Program-made: the position numbers and the translations under genes
Assembly: GCF_900090325.1 (NCBI RefSeq)
Contig: NZ_FMHW01000002.1
Location: 2,480,001 to 2,544,000 of the forward strand
DNA from: Micromonospora pallida
Lineage (GTDB): Bacteria; Actinomycetota; Actinomycetes; Mycobacteriales; Micromonosporaceae
Reading direction: 5' to 3'
Length of the DNA: 64,000 nucleotides
Notes under the pieces: model-generated
Databases searched by the model: none
The model's input: the letters and a program-made list of their open reading frames with translations, nothing else
What the model was told of the DNA's origin: nothing
In this document: positions 1 to 25,500 of the stretch, in pieces
Layout: each line of letters begins with the position of its first letter
Numbering within the stretch: position 1 is the first letter of the stretch

Positions 1-2118
<2,118 letters not shown>

Positions 2119-2125
2119 CGGGCCG

Positions 2126-2130
2126 CACCT
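2126..2130 (-). promoter_or_regulatory. Ribosome binding site of PKS7
   Basis: AGGTG on the minus strand, 7 nt before the ATG at 2118. It supports the start giving [10 protein letters not shown], a typical docking-helix N-terminus. Confidence 0.6.
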
Positions 2131-2154
2131 GCCTCGATCCGGGGGTCGGTCATC

Positions 2155-13101
<10,947 letters not shown>

Positions 13102-13111
13102 GGACCGCACT

Positions 13112-13117
13112 CTCCCT
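13112..13117 (-). promoter_or_regulatory. Ribosome binding site deciding the PKS6 start
   Basis: AGGGAG lies 10 nt before the ATG at 13101 but abuts the alternative GTG at 13110. This favours ATG and the N-terminus MADEAKLL. Confidence 0.6.
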
Positions 13118-13148
13118 GTGTTGACCCGTCGATCCAGCAGCGATCACG

Positions 13149-16100
13149 TCAGGACACCCCCAACTCCCGGTCGATGAAGTCGAAGACCTCGTCGGGGGTG
13201 GCGTCCTGGAGCTTCTCGGCGACGGTCTCCCCGCCACCACCCGCCGGGGCGTCGGCCTCGTGCAGGGTGGCCAGCATCGCCCGCAGCCGCTCGGTGATCC
13301 GAATTCGGGCGCTGCGGTCCGGTGCCGAGCCGGAGAGCGCCGCTTCCAACCTGTCCAGTTCACCGAAGACCGGCGCGACACCGACCACTCCCCCGTCCAC
13401 GATCGCCGCCCGGATGTAGTCGGCGAGGGCGGTGGCGGTCGGGTAGTCGAAGACGACCGTGGCGGGTAGCCGGACGCCGCCCGCTGCGCCGAGCCGGTTA
13501 CGCAGCTCCACTGCGGTCAGCGAGTCGAAGCCCAGCTCGCGGAAGGCGCGGTCGGGTCCGACGGCGTCCATCGAGGCATGCCCGAGCACGGCGGCGGCCT
13601 GGCCGCGTACCAGGTCCAGCAGGGTCTTGCGCCGCTCGGCGTCGGTCTGCCCGGCGAGGAGCGCGGTGAGGGACTGCGCGTCCGGGCCCGCCGCGTCCGC
13701 CTCCGCCGCCTGCTGCGCCTCGGCGACGCCGGAGAGCAGCGGGCTGCGCCGGACGGCGACGAACCCCGAGGCGTACCGGGCCCAGTCGATGCCGGCGACC
13801 AGGGTGACCGGCTCGCGGCCGGCGACGCACCCGGCCAGGACGGTGAGCGCGAGCCCGGTGTCCAGGCGGGTGATGCCGGTGCGGCGGCGGCGCTCCTCGA
13901 CGGCCGGGTCGGTGGACGCCATCCCCCCGGCCGCCCAGGGTCCCCAGGCGATCGAGGTGGCCGGCAGGCCCTGCCGGTGCCGCTGCTCGGCCAGCGCGTC
14001 GAGGTACGCGTTGGCTGCGGCGTAGCTGCCCTGCCCGGCGGCTCCGAGCTGGCCCGCCATCGCCGAGAAGAGCACGAACGTACGCAGGTCCCGGGCGGCG
14101 GTCAGCTCGTGCAGGTGCAGCGCGCCGAGCACCTTGGGCCGCAGGACGGTGGCGAGCCGGTCGCCGGTGAGGCCGTCGAGCATGCCGTCGTCGAGGACGC
14201 CCGCGACGTGCACGACACCGGTCAGCGGCAGGTCGGCGGGAACCTGGTCGAGGAGCTTCGCCAGCGCCGCCCGGTCCGCCACGTCGCAGGCCGCGACGGT
14301 GACCCGGGTACCGGCGTCGGTGAGTTCCCGGACCAGGTCGTCGGTGCCGGGTGCGTCCGGTCCCCGGCGGCTGACCAGCAGCAGGTGCTCGGCCCCCCGG
14401 GCAGCCAGCCAGCGGGCCACCTGCGTGCCGATGGCCCCGGTGCCGCCGGTGATCAACGTCGTGCCCCCGTGGTCGGGGGCGTCGTCGGCGGCGGCGGGGG
14501 CACCGCCCGGCGCCCGGACCAGCCGGCGGACCAGGATGGTGGCCCCGTCGACGGCGATCTGGTCCTCGCCGTCGATCCCGGCGAGGGCGGCGCAGAGCAG
14601 GTCCCAGCCGTGGTCGTCGAGGGTGGCCGGTACGTCGACCACGCCGCCCCAGCGCTCGGGATGTTCCAGGGCGACGACCCGGCCGAGACCCCAGAGCAGC
14701 GCCTGCTCCGGCCGGTGCACCGTCCCGCCCCGCGTGGTGCCGGCGGCACCCCGGGTGACGCACCACAATGGTGCAGCCACGTCGAGGTCACCGAGGGCCT
14801 GGACCAGGGCGAGGGACCGGGCGAGGAACGGCGGCACCGGCTGGGTGTCGTCGACGGCGCCGTCGGCGAGGGCGAGCAGCGACAGCACCCCGTCGACCGG
14901 GACCGGTGTTCCGTCGGCGGCGCGAGTCGCGGCGGCCAGGTGCGCGGCGACGGCGCTGCGGTCGACGAGGGCCTCGGGGAGCAGCAGCAGGTGGACATCG
15001 GCGCCCCGGCGGGTCAGTTCGGCGACTGCCGCCTCTCCCTCGGCCGGGTGGCGTTCGTCGGCGACGACCCACCAGGCGCCGGGCAGGAAGCTGACCGGAG
15101 TGCTGGTGTACGGCTGCCAGACGCTCCGGTAGCGCAGGTCGTCCAGGGCGGACCGGTCGCGCTGCTGCCGCCGCCAGGAGGCGAGCACCGGCAGGGCCGC
15201 GCCGAGCCGTTCCAGGGAGTCGGCGGCGTCCTGGGCGGTGAGTTCGGCGAGCGCGGCGAGGTCCTCCCGCTCGACGGCTGCCCAGAAGGCGGAGTCGACG
15301 CCGCTCGGGGCCGCCTCGCCGCCCTCCTGGACGGCCCGGGTCGGCCAGTACCGGCTCCGGTCAAAGGCATAGGTGGGCAGGTCGATGGTCGTCGTCTCGG
15401 TGAGGATCCGCTTCAGGTCGACGGGCAGGCCGATCGTGTGGGCGGTGGCGAGGCTGGTCAACAACCGCGTGGGGTCGTCCTCACCCCGCCGCAACGTGCC
15501 CAGGACGTGTCCGCTGACACCCGCGTCGTCGAGAATCCCGGTCACCGGCATCGTCAACACCGGATGCGGGGAAATCTCCACGAACGTGCTGTGACCCGCC
15601 TCGACCGCCACCCGGACCGCCGGGTCGAACAACACCGTCTGCCGCAGGTTCTCATACCAGTAACCGGCACCCATCGACTCCGGCTCCACCCACGTCCCCG
15701 TCAACGTGGACACCAGCCGGACATGCCCCGCCCGGGGGGTGACATCGGCCAGGTCCGTGCGCAACCGTTCGGCGACCTCCTGCACCGCCGGAGAGTGCGA
15801 CGCGTAGTCCACCGGAATGATCCGCGCCCGGATGCCGTCGGCCTGACACGCCGCGACAAGGTCCTCGACCGGCTGCGGCGGACCCGACACCACCACCGTC
15901 GACGGCCCGTTCACCGCCGCCACACCCACACCCGGGAACGCCGACAGCCGCTCCGCGACAGCCCCGGCGGACAGATCCACCGACGCCATCGCCCCCGTAC
16001 CCCGCAACACCGCCAGAGCACGCGACCGCAACGCCACCGTCTTCGCCGCATCCTCCAAGCTCAGGATGCCCGCAACACAGGCGGCGCCGATCTCGCCCTG

Positions 16101-19100
16101 CGAGTGACCGATCACCACCGCCGGAGTGACACCGACGTGCTCCCAGACCGCAGCCAGGGCGACACCGACCGCCCACAGGACCGGCTGGACGACCTCCACC
16201 CGGTCGAGCCACGACTCGTCGTCACCCGTGAGCACCGACACCAGATCCACGTCCAGGAACGGCGCGAGGGCACGCTGACACTCCGCCAGCCGGGCATCGA
16301 ACACCGGAACCTGGCCGACCAGACCAGCCGCCATCCCCGCTGACTGCGCACCCTGCCCCGGAAACACGAACACCGGACCCGCACCGTGACCCGACACGGC
16401 ACCCGAGACGACGGTCCCCGCCGGAGCACCTGCCGCCACCGCGTCCAGACCCGCGAGAAGGTCCTCGACACCCGAACCGACGACCACCGCGCGCTGATCG
16501 AACGTCGACCGAGTGGACAGCAACGACCAGCCGACCACCGCCGGATCCACGTCCCCGTGCTCACGCACGTACCGGGCCAGCCTGGCGGCCTGACCGGTGA
16601 GGGCCGCCCCCGAACGGGCGGAGACCGGCCACACCGTCACGTCCGAGGCGATCAGTCCCGACACCGGCTCGGTGGCCACGACGGGCTCCTCGCCCACCGG
16701 CTCGTTGACCTGCTCGATGATCACGTGCGCGTTCGTGCCGGAGATGCCGAACGACGACACCGCCGCCCGGCGCGGCCGGCCCGTCTCCGGCCACGGCCGC
16801 GCCTGCGTCACCAACTCCACCGAGCCGGCCGACCAGTCGATGTGCGGCGACGGGGCGTCCACATGCAGGGTCGCCGGGACGACGCCCTCCTGCATGGCCA
16901 GCACCATCTTGATAATCCCGGCAACGCCGGCGGCGGCCTGCGTGTGCCCGATGTTCGACTTGACCGAGCCGAGCAGCAGCGGCTCGTCGCGGTCCTGGCC
17001 GTAGGTGGCGAGCAGCGCCTGCGCCTCGATCGGATCGCCCAGGGTCGTACCCGTGCCGTGCGCCTCCACCACGTCCACGTCCGCCGCCGACAACCGGGCC
17101 GACGCGAGGGCCTGCCGGATCACCCGCTGCTGCGACGGACCATTCGGGGCGGTCAGACCATTCGACGCACCATCCTGGTTGACGGCCGACCCACGCACCA
17201 CGGCGAGCACCCGGTGACCGTTACGGCGAGCATCGGAAAGCCGCTCCACCAACAACACACCAACACCCTCACCCCAACCAGTACCATCAGCCGCCGCGGC
17301 GAACGCCTTACACCGCCCATCCGCGGCCAGACCACGCTGCCGGGAGAACTCGACGAACAGCCCGGGGGTGGCCATGATCGTCACACCGCCGGCCAGAGCC
17401 AGGTCGCACTCGCCCCGCCGCAGCGCCTGCACCGCAAGATGCAACGCCACCAACGACGACGAACACGCCGTGTCCACCGACACCGCCGGCCCCTCCAACC
17501 CCAACGCGTACGCCACCCGACCCGACACCACACTCGCCGCGTTCCCCGTCCCCGCGAACCCCTCCACCTCATCCCCGGACACCATCAACAGGGCCCCATA
17601 GTCCTGACCATTCGTCCCCACGAACACCCCTGTTCGCGAACCCCGCAACCCCCCCGGATCAACCCCTGCCCGCTCCACCACCTCCCACGACGCCTCCAAC
17701 AACAACCGCTGCTGCGGATCCATCGCCACCGCCTCACGCGGCGAGATCCCAAAGAAACCCGCATCGAACGACGCCGCCTCGTACAGGAAGGCCCCGGTGC
17801 GGACGTAGGAGGTGCCGGCGGAATAGGGGTCGGGGTCGTACAGACGGTCGATGTCCCAGCCCCGGTCACCGGGCAGGTCGGACACGGCGTCCCGGCCGGC
17901 GTGCAGTAGTTCCCAGAACCGTTCGGGGTCGTTGGCCCCGCCGGGGAACCGGCAGGACACGGCGACGATGGCGACCGGTTCGTCGTCGTCGAGGGTCACG
18001 GTGGTGGTCTCGGCGACCGCCGCCGCCCCACCGCCCAGCTCCTGGTACAGGTGCCGGGCGAGCACGGTCGCGGTCGGGTAGTCGAAGACCAGGGTGACCG
18101 GTAGCCGCAGCCCGGTGGCGGTGGCGAGCCGGTTACGCAACTCCACTGCGGTCACCGAGTCGAAACCGAGGTCCCGGAACGCGTGGTGCGGGTCGACGGC
18201 GTGGCCGCCGTCGTACTTCAGGACGGCGGCGGCCTGGTCGCGGACCAGGTCCAGCAGTGCCTGCTGGCGCTCGGCGGCGCTCATCCGGGTGAACGCGGTG
18301 GCCGGGTCGTGCTCGTCGGCTTCGGCGACCTCGGCGAGTCCCTTGGTGGCCTTGAGTTGCTGGGCCTCGGGGATCTCGGCGATCAGCGGACCGGGGCGGG
18401 TGGCGGTGAACGCGACGTAGAACCGGTCCCAGGCGATGTGGGAGATGGTCAGGAACGTCTCGTCGTGCTCGACGGCCTGGTGCAGCGCGGCGACTGCGAG
18501 CCGGGGATGCATCTCCGGTGCGCCGTGGCGGTGCAGCATCTGCCCGAACTCGCCCTCGGCCATGCCGCCGCCGCCCCAGGCGCCCCAGCCGATCGAGGTG
18601 GCCGGCAGGCCGAGGCCGCGCCGGTGCTCGGCGAGGGCGTTGAGGTACGCGTTGCCGGGGGCGTAGTTGCCGACACCGGAGCTGCCGACAGTGCCGGCCA
18701 TCGAGGAGAACAGGACGAACGCGTCGAGGTCGTGGGCGCGGGTCAGGTCGTGCAGGTTGACCGCGGCGGTGACCTTGGCGCCCAGCGCGAAGTCGACCTG
18801 GTCGAGGGTGAGCGCGCTGATCACCGAGTCGTCGAGGACGGCGGCGGTATGTACGACGGCGGTCAGCGGGTGCTCGGCGGGCAGGTCGGCGATCACGGCG
18901 GCGAGCGCGTCCCGGTCGGCAGCGTCGCAGGCGGCCACCGTGACCCGGGCGCCGAGACCGGTCAGCTCCGCCTCCAGCTCGGCGATACCGTCGGCCTGCC
19001 GGCCGCGCCGGCTGAGCAGCACCAGGTGGGACGCGCCGTTGGCGGCCAGCCAACGGGCCATGTGCCCGCCGAGCGCGCCGGTGCCGCCGGTGACCAGGGC

Positions 19101-22100
19101 GGTGCCGGAGGGCCGCCAGGTGCGGACGGCGGGGGTGTCGTCGAGCGGGGCGCGCAGCAGCCGGCGGCCGAACGTCCCGGCGGCGCGCAGCGCCACCTGG
19201 TCCTCCCCGTCGGTGCCGGCAAGGACGGCGGCGAGGCGTCGGCCGGCGGTGTCGTCCAGGGCCCCGGGCAGGTCGACGAGGCCGCCCCAGCGGTCCGGGT
19301 GTTCCAGGGCGGCGACCCGACCGAAACCCCAGGTGAGGTGCTGGCCGGGATGCGGCAACGGGTCGGCGGAGTCGGTGGAGACGGCACCCCGGGTCAGTGC
19401 CCAGATCGGGGCGCGCACCCCGGCGTCGCCGAGTGCCTGGGTGAGGGTGACGGTGCCGGCGAAGCCGACCGGCACATGCCGGTGGGTTGGTACGGGGGTC
19501 TCGTCGAGGGCGAGCAGGGAGACGACGCCGATGGCCGGGTGGGTGATGGCGAGGTCACGCAGCCGGGCCGCGAGGGCGTCCCGGTCCGTCCGCTCGGTGT
19601 CCAGGGCGAGGGGTACGACGGTGGCGCCGTGCCGTTCCAGCGCGTCCCGGGCGAACGCGACCTGCCCGGCGCCGGTGTCGTCCGGGCCGGTGACCAGCCA
19701 CCACGTACCGGTCAGGGCTGGCGCGGCGACGCTGTCGCCGACGACGGGCAGCCAGGCGTCGCGATACCGCCAGGAGTCGATGGTGGCCTGGTCGCGGTGT
19801 CGGCGTCGCCAGGCGGCGAGGACGGGCAGCAGGTCGGCGACGGCCGCCTCGGGCACCTCGGCGGTGTCGGCGAGTTCGGCGGTGAGCGCGGTGAGGTCCT
19901 CGGCCTCGACGGCGGCCCAGAAGCGGGCGTCCACCTCGTCGTGCTCGCCGGGTCCGCTGGCGACGACGGCTGGAGCGGCGGCGGGCTGCGGCCAGTAGAG
20001 CTGCCGTTGGAAGGGGTAGGTGGGCAGGTCACGGCGGTGGACGGGCTGGCCGGCGAAGGCCGGCCGCCAGTCGACGGCCGTACCGCCGGTGTGGACCTCG
20101 GCGACGGCCCGATGGAACCGGTCGAGGCCGCCCTCGGCGCGGCGCAGCGTCCCGGTGACGGTGACCGCACCCGGGTCGGCGGCGGCCAGTTCGACGCTCT
20201 CCTGCACGGCCATGGTGAGCACCGGGTGGGCGCTGACCTCGATGAAGGTGTGGTACCCGGCGGTGGTGAGGCTACGGACGGCGTGGTCGAAGCGGACGGT
20301 CTGCCGCAGGTTGCGGTACCAGTAGTCGGCGTCGAGACCGACGGTGTCGAGCCAGTCGCCGTCCACGGTGGACCAGAAGCGGATCTCGCTGGTGCGGGGG
20401 CGCAGCCCGGCGAGCAGTTCCCGGAGCTGGTCGCGCAGCGGCTCGACGTGGGCGGAGTGGGAGGCGTAGTCGACGGGGATTCGACGGACCCGCACGTCGC
20501 GGCACTCGTAGTGGGCGACGAGTTCGTCGAGGGCGGCGGCGTCGCCGGAGACGACGACGGCGGTGGGGCCGTTGACGGCGGCGAGGGCGAGCCGGCCGTC
20601 CCACCGCTCGATCGTCGCGGTGGCCTCGTCGGCGGTGGTGGCGACGGAGACCATGCCGCCGTCCCCGGCGATGCCCCGGATGATCCGGCTGCGCAGGGCG
20701 ACCACGGCCGCCGCGTCGTCGAGGGTGAGCGCGCCGGCGACGTACGCGGCGGCGATCTCGCCCTGGGAGTGGCCGATGACGGCTGCCGGACGGACGCCGT
20801 ACGACTGCCAGAGCGCGGCGAGGGAGACGCCGACGGCGAACAGGGCGGGCTGGACCACGTCGACCCGGTCCAGGGAGGGGGCGTCGGGTGCCCCGCGCAC
20901 CACGTCGGCCAGGGACCAGTCGACGTACGGGCGCAGTGCCTCGGCACAGGTGGCGAACGTGTCGGCGAAGACGGGCGCGGTGTCGAGCAGCTCGGCGGCC
21001 ATGCCGACCCACTGGGAGCCCTGACCGGGGAAGACGAACGCCACCTCGCCGGGCGTACCCGCGGCCCGGGTGACGGTCTCCGGGGTGGGCCGACTGTCGG
21101 CGAGCCCGTCCAGCGCGGCGGCCAGGCCGTCCCGGTCGGCGGCGAAGACGACGGCCCGGTGGTCGTGGGCGGCCCGGGTGGCGACCAGGGACCAGCCGAC
21201 GGCGGGCAGTACGGCGTCGGCGACGGTGTCGAGGTGGGCGCGCAGGTCGCGGGCGCGGGCGGCGAGAGCGGCGGGGGTACGCCCGGAGAGCACCCAGGGC
21301 AGTTCCCCGGCCGGCCCCTCGGCGGCCGGTGCGGCGGGTTCCTCGTCGACGACCTGTTCGAGGATGGTGTGGACGTTGGTGCCGCTGATGCCGAAGGAGG
21401 AGACTCCGGCACGGCGGAGGCCGTCGACGGGCTCCCACGGGCGGGCCTCGGTGAGCAGCGCGACGTTCCCGGCCGACCAGTCGACGTGCGGGGTGGGCTC
21501 GTCGACGTGCAGGCTGGGCGGCAGCGTCCCGTGGCGCATCGCCATGACCATCTTGATCACGCCCGCGACGCCGGCGGCGGCCTGGGTGTGGCCGATGTTC
21601 GACTTGATCGACCCGAGCCAGAGCGGCTGGTCGGCCGCGCGGTCCTGCCCGTACGTGGCAAGCAGCGCCTGCGCCTCGATCGGGTCGCCGAGGGTGGTGC
21701 CGGTGCCGTGCGCCTCCACGGCGTCGACCTGCCCGGGGGTGAGCCGGGCGTTGGCCAGGGCCTGCCGGATGACCCGCTGCTGGGCGGGGCCGTTGGGGGC
21801 GGTGAGCCCGTTGGACGCTCCGTCCTGGTTGACCGCGCTGCCCCGCACGACGGCGAGGACGGGGTTCCCGTCGCGGCGGGCGTCGGAGAGCCGTTGGAGC
21901 ACCAGCAGGCCGACGCCCTCACCCCAGCCGGTGCCGTCGGCGGCCCCGGCGAACGGCTTGCACCGGCCGTCGATGGCGAGGCCCCGCTGGCGGGAGAAAC
22001 CGACGAAGATGCCGGGGGTGGCCATCACGGTGGCCCCACCGGCCAGGGCCAGGTCACATTCGCCGGCCTGGAGGGCCTGCGCGGCGAGGTGCAGGGCGAC

Positions 22101-22586
22101 CAGCGACGAGGAGCAGGCCGTGTCGACGGTGACCGCCGGGCCGTGCAGCCCGAACGAGTACGCCAACCGGCCGGAGATGACGCTGGCGGAGGTGCCGGTG
22201 GCGAGGTAGTTCTCGTCGACGTCCCCGGCGGCCATCAGCAGGGAGCCGTAGTCCTGGCCGTTGGTGCCGACGTACACGCCGGTGCGGCTGCCCCGCAGGG
22301 CGGTCGGGTCGATCCGGACCCGCTCGAACGCCTCCCAGGTGGCCTCGAGCAGCAGCCGCTGCTGCGGATCCATGGCAAGGGCCTCGCGAGGGCTGATGCC
22401 GAAGAACGCCGGGTCGAACTCGCCGGCCCCGGCGACGAAACCACCCTCCCGGACGTAGCTGGTGCCGAGGTGCTCCGGATCGGGGTGGTACAGCTCGGCG
22501 ACGTTCCAGCCACGCTCGGCGGGCATCAACGTCATCGCGTCGGTGCCGTTGACGACCATGTCCCACAGCTGTTCCGGCGAGGACAC
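13149..22586 (-). CDS. PKS5, downstream part after a frameshift: rest of module 2 plus module 3
   Basis: Continues the gene begun at 27271; the frame changes at 22586-22591, just inside the module 2 KS. Numbers refer to the frame-corrected protein of about 4707 residues. Module 2: KS (Cys1720), methylmalonyl-type AT (Ser2169 in [15 protein letters not shown] 2269-2272), dimerization element ([10 protein letters not shown]), B-type KR (LDD; Tyr2870), ACP (Ser3039). Module 3: KS (Cys3270), methylmalonyl-type AT (Ser3724; YASH from 3823), dimerization element ([10 protein letters not shown]), KR (Tyr4417, LDD), ACP (Ser4584), docking tail [15 protein letters not shown]. The module 3 KR has Ala4404 where the catalytic Ser (13 residues before Tyr) is expected, so ketoreduction is uncertain. 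Predicted output is two propionate units, the first with OH and the second OH or keto. If the frameshift is real, GTG 22586 is the first in-frame start after it, but no ribosome site precedes it. Confidence 0.9.
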   Translation of the reverse strand: MSSPEQLWDMVVNGTDAMTLMPAERGWNVAELYHPDPEHLGTSYVREGGFVAGAGEFDPAFFGISPREALAMDPQQRLLLEATWEAFERVRIDPTALRGSRTGVYVGTNGQDYGSLLMAAGDVDENYLATGTSASVISGRLAYSFGLHGPAVTVDTACSSSLVALHLAAQALQAGECDLALAGGATVMATPGIFVGFSRQRGLAIDGRCKPFAGAADGTGWGEGVGLLVLQRLSDARRDGNPVLAVVRGSAVNQDGASNGLTAPNGPAQQRVIRQALANARLTPGQVDAVEAHGTGTTLGDPIEAQALLATYGQDRAADQPLWLGSIKSNIGHTQAAAGVAGVIKMVMAMRHGTLPPSLHVDEPTPHVDWSAGNVALLTEARPWEPVDGLRRAGVSSFGISGTNVHTILEQVVDEEPAAPAAEGPAGELPWVLSGRTPAALAARARDLRAHLDTVADAVLPAVGWSLVATRAAHDHRAVVFAADRDGLAAALDGLADSRPTPETVTRAAGTPGEVAFVFPGQGSQWVGMAAELLDTAPVFADTFATCAEALRPYVDWSLADVVRGAPDAPSLDRVDVVQPALFAVGVSLAALWQSYGVRPAAVIGHSQGEIAAAYVAGALTLDDAAAVVALRSRIIRGIAGDGGMVSVATTADEATATIERWDGRLALAAVNGPTAVVVSGDAAALDELVAHYECRDVRVRRIPVDYASHSAHVEPLRDQLRELLAGLRPRTSEIRFWSTVDGDWLDTVGLDADYWYRNLRQTVRFDHAVRSLTTAGYHTFIEVSAHPVLTMAVQESVELAAADPGAVTVTGTLRRAEGGLDRFHRAVAEVHTGGTAVDWRPAFAGQPVHRRDLPTYPFQRQLYWPQPAAAPAVVASGPGEHDEVDARFWAAVEAEDLTALTAELADTAEVPEAAVADLLPVLAAWRRRHRDQATIDSWRYRDAWLPVVGDSVAAPALTGTWWLVTGPDDTGAGQVAFARDALERHGATVVPLALDTERTDRDALAARLRDLAITHPAIGVVSLLALDETPVPTHRHVPVGFAGTVTLTQALGDAGVRAPIWALTRGAVSTDSADPLPHPGQHLTWGFGRVAALEHPDRWGGLVDLPGALDDTAGRRLAAVLAGTDGEDQVALRAAGTFGRRLLRAPLDDTPAVRTWRPSGTALVTGGTGALGGHMARWLAANGASHLVLLSRRGRQADGIAELEAELTGLGARVTVAACDAADRDALAAVIADLPAEHPLTAVVHTAAVLDDSVISALTLDQVDFALGAKVTAAVNLHDLTRAHDLDAFVLFSSMAGTVGSSGVGNYAPGNAYLNALAEHRRGLGLPATSIGWGAWGGGGMAEGEFGQMLHRHGAPEMHPRLAVAALHQAVEHDETFLTISHIAWDRFYVAFTATRPGPLIAEIPEAQQLKATKGLAEVAEADEHDPATAFTRMSAAERQQALLDLVRDQAAAVLKYDGGHAVDPHHAFRDLGFDSVTAVELRNRLATATGLRLPVTLVFDYPTATVLARHLYQELGGGAAAVAETTTVTLDDDEPVAIVAVSCRFPGGANDPERFWELLHAGRDAVSDLPGDRGWDIDRLYDPDPYSAGTSYVRTGAFLYEAASFDAGFFGISPREAVAMDPQQRLLLEASWEVVERAGVDPGGLRGSRTGVFVGTNGQDYGALLMVSGDEVEGFAGTGNAASVVSGRVAYALGLEGPAVSVDTACSSSLVALHLAVQALRRGECDLALAGGVTIMATPGLFVEFSRQRGLAADGRCKAFAAAADGTGWGEGVGVLLVERLSDARRNGHRVLAVVRGSAVNQDGASNGLTAPNGPSQQRVIRQALASARLSAADVDVVEAHGTGTTLGDPIEAQALLATYGQDRDEPLLLGSVKSNIGHTQAAAGVAGIIKMVLAMQEGVVPATLHVDAPSPHIDWSAGSVELVTQARPWPETGRPRRAAVSSFGISGTNAHVIIEQVNEPVGEEPVVATEPVSGLIASDVTVWPVSARSGAALTGQAARLARYVREHGDVDPAVVGWSLLSTRSTFDQRAVVVGSGVEDLLAGLDAVAAGAPAGTVVSGAVSGHGAGPVFVFPGQGAQSAGMAAGLVGQVPVFDARLAECQRALAPFLDVDLVSVLTGDDESWLDRVEVVQPVLWAVGVALAAVWEHVGVTPAVVIGHSQGEIGAACVAGILSLEDAAKTVALRSRALAVLRGTGAMASVDLSAGAVAERLSAFPGVGVAAVNGPSTVVVSGPPQPVEDLVAACQADGIRARIIPVDYASHSPAVQEVAERLRTDLADVTPRAGHVRLVSTLTGTWVEPESMGAGYWYENLRQTVLFDPAVRVAVEAGHSTFVEISPHPVLTMPVTGILDDAGVSGHVLGTLRRGEDDPTRLLTSLATAHTIGLPVDLKRILTETTTIDLPTYAFDRSRYWPTRAVQEGGEAAPSGVDSAFWAAVEREDLAALAELTAQDAADSLERLGAALPVLASWRRQQRDRSALDDLRYRSVWQPYTSTPVSFLPGAWWVVADERHPAEGEAAVAELTRRGADVHLLLLPEALVDRSAVAAHLAAATRAADGTPVPVDGVLSLLALADGAVDDTQPVPPFLARSLALVQALGDLDVAAPLWCVTRGAAGTTRGGTVHRPEQALLWGLGRVVALEHPERWGGVVDVPATLDDHGWDLLCAALAGIDGEDQIAVDGATILVRRLVRAPGGAPAAADDAPDHGGTTLITGGTGAIGTQVARWLAARGAEHLLLVSRRGPDAPGTDDLVRELTDAGTRVTVAACDVADRAALAKLLDQVPADLPLTGVVHVAGVLDDGMLDGLTGDRLATVLRPKVLGALHLHELTAARDLRTFVLFSAMAGQLGAAGQGSYAAANAYLDALAEQRHRQGLPATSIAWGPWAAGGMASTDPAVEERRRRTGITRLDTGLALTVLAGCVAGREPVTLVAGIDWARYASGFVAVRRSPLLSGVAEAQQAAEADAAGPDAQSLTALLAGQTDAERRKTLLDLVRGQAAAVLGHASMDAVGPDRAFRELGFDSLTAVELRNRLGAAGGVRLPATVVFDYPTATALADYIRAAIVDGGVVGVAPVFGELDRLEAALSGSAPDRSARIRITERLRAMLATLHEADAPAGGGGETVAEKLQDATPDEVFDFIDRELGVS
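17401..17781 (-). repeat. Duplicated KS block, PKS5 copy (381 bp)
   Basis: Direct-repeat partner of 33175-33554. Besides identity, both copies use unusual codons for the region, for example runs of TTG for Leu and GGG for Gly on the coding strand. This fits recent duplication or gene conversion between PKS5 module 3 and PKS4 module 2. Confidence 0.95.
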
Positions 22587-25500
22587 CCCCCGGGGAAGCG
22601 GCAGCTCATCGCGACGATGGCGATGGGCTCGCGGTGCAGTCCGCTGCCGGCGGCGACGACCTCCCCGGTGGTCTGACCGACGGTGAGGCCGTGCAGGTGG
22701 ACGGCGAGTTCGGCGACGGTGGGGTGGTCGAAGACGAGAGTGGCGGGCAGGGGCATGCCCGTCTCGGCGGTCAGCCGGTTGCGCAGCTCGACGGCGGTGA
22801 GCGAGTCGAAGCCGAGGTCGCGGAAGGTGCGGTCGGGCAGCGGCTGCCCGGCCGGGTAGCCGAGGACCACGGCAGCCTGGGTGCGGACCAGGTCGGCGAG
22901 CTGCGGCAGGGACCGCCCGACGACGGTGGCGCGGACCGGGGTGGCGGAGACGGCGGGCACCCCGGGCAGGGCGGCGATCAACGGCGTCGGTCGACCCCAG
23001 GACGCGGCGAGGCGCCCCCAGTCGACGTCGGCGACGACGACGGCGGGTTCGGCGGCGTTGACCAGCCGGCCGAGCGCGGTGACCGCCTGGTCGGCGGGCA
23101 TCGGGGTGATGCCGCCCCGGGTGAGACGGGCGGTCAGGGCGGCGGTGGCGGTGGCCATGCCGTCCTCCGCCCACGCACCCCAGGCGAGGGCGGTGGCGGG
23201 CAGACCCTGGCCGCGTCGCCACGCCGCGAACGCGTCGAGGTATGCGTTGGCCGCCGCGTAGTTGCCCTGGCCCGCGCTGCCGACCACACCGGCGAGCGAG
23301 GAGAAGAGTACGAACGCGTCGAGGTCCCGGCCGGCGGTGGCGTCGTGCAGCACCCGGGCGGCGCGGACCTTGCCGTCGAGGACGACCTGCATGCGGGCGT
23401 GGTCGAGGCCGTCGAGGACGCCGTCGTCGACGACTCCGGCGGTGTGCACGACGGCGGTCAGCGCCGGCAGCCCGGCGACCAGGGCGGTGACCGAATCAGC
23501 ATCGGCCACGTCACAGGCCACCAGCCGGACGATTCCCTGGCCGTTCAGTTCATCCACCAGCTCCGCCGCGCCCGGGGCGTCGGGGCCACGCCGGGAGACG
23601 AGCACCACCTCGGCGGCACCGTTGGCCAACAACCAACGAGCCACCCGACGACCCAACGCACCGGTACCACCGGTGACCAGCACCGTTCCCGACGGCCGCC
23701 ACCCCGACCCCACCGACGACACGGCCGGCACCAGACGACGACCGAAGACACCGTGCGAGCGAATCGCCACCTGGTCGTGCCCGGCGTCGGCCAGGACGGC
23801 GAGCAACGCCTCCCCGGTGTTCCGGTCGGCGCGAGCCGGCAGGTCGACCAGCCCGCCCCAGCGGTCCGGCTGTTCCAGGGCGACCACCCGGCCGAGCCCC
23901 CAGGCCACCGCCGACGACGGGTCGGCGATGCTCTCGCCGCCGCCGACCGAGACCGCGCCCCGGGTGAGGCACCACAACCGGCCGGACTGACCGGTGTCGG
24001 CGAGCGCCTGGGCGAGGGTGAGCAGCAGCGCCGTTCCGGCGGGTACGGCGAGGGCGTCCGGCAGCGGCTCGTCGCGTTCGGGCAACGCGCAGAGCACGCC
24101 GGTCCAGCCCTGCTCACCGTACTGCCGCAGCGCCTCGGCCAGGTCGTCCCGTCGGGTGCCCGCCGGCACCTCGAGGGTGTCCACCCGCGCACCCGCGCCG
24201 GTCAGGACCGCGGCCAGGTCGGCGGTGCCGGTGTCGGTGGTGACGACGAGCCAGCGGCCGGTCAGGGCCGCTACGGGGGCGGGACGGACGGGCTCCCAGT
24301 CGATCCGGTACGACCAACCGTCCAGCGTGACGTCGCGCAGCCGGGCACGTCGCCACGACGACAGGACCGGTACGGCCGGGGCGAGAGCCTCGACAGCTGC
24401 CGGGTCGTCCTGCACGGCGAGGTGGGACGCCACCCCGGTCAGGTCACCGCGTTCCACGGCGGCCCAGAAGCCGCCCTCGGTGTCGTCGGCGGGGGCAGCC
24501 TGGGCGGCGACGACACCGGCCTCGGGCCAGTACCGCTGGTGCTGGAAGGCGTACGTGGGCAGGTCCACCCGCCGGGCGCCGGTGTCGGCGAACCACGGTC
24601 CCCAGGTGACGGGGACACCATGGACGTGCAACTCACCGAGAGCGGCGAGCAGGGCGGCGGCCTCGGGTCGGTCCCGACGCTGCGCCGCCACGGCCAGCAC
24701 GCCGTCGTCGCCGGGGAGGGTGTCGGCGGTCATCGCGGTCAGGACGCTCTGCGGGCCGATCTCCAGGAACGTGTCCACCCCGGCGGCGCGCAGCGCGGTC
24801 ACCCCGTCGGCGTACCGGACCGCCCCCCGAACGTGCCGCACCCAGTACTCGGGCGTACGGATCTCGTCGGCGTCGGCGAGCGCGCCGGTCAGGTTCGACA
24901 CCACGGGCAGCATCGGCGCGGTGAAGGTCAGCTTCTGCGCCACCGCCCGGAACTTCGCCAGCATCGGTTCCATCAGCGGGCTGTGGAACGCGTGGCTGAC
25001 GGCGAGCCGGCGGGTGCGCACGCCCCGGTCCCGCCAGAGGCGCTCGATCTCGTCCAGCGTCGCGGTGTCGCCGGAGACCACGACGGAGGTCGGGCCGTTG
25101 ACCGCGGCGACGTCGACCCGGTCGGTGCGTCCGTCCAGGGTCGACCGGACGTCCGCCTCCGTTGCGTTGACGGCGAGCATGCCGCCACCGGTCGGCAGTG
25201 CCTGCATCAACCGGCCACGCACGGCGACCAGCGCACACGCGTGCTCCAGGGAAAGCACACCGGCCACGTGCGCGGCGACGATCTCGCCGACCGAGTGACC
25301 GCCCACGACGTCCGGCACGATTCCGAACGACTCGATGAGGCGGAACAGCGCCACCTCCACGGCGAACAGGCCGGCCTGGGTGAACACGGTCTGGTCGAGC
25401 AGGTCCGCCCCCGGCGTGCCCGCCTTGGCGAAGAGCACCGTCTTCAGCGGCTGCGGCAGTGCCCGGTCCAGGTGGGCACACGCCTCGTCCAGGGCGGCGG

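Noticed and set aside
13102..13110. GTG 13110 as start of PKS6
   Set aside because: It sits next to the AGGGAG site; the ATG at 13101 has correct spacing.
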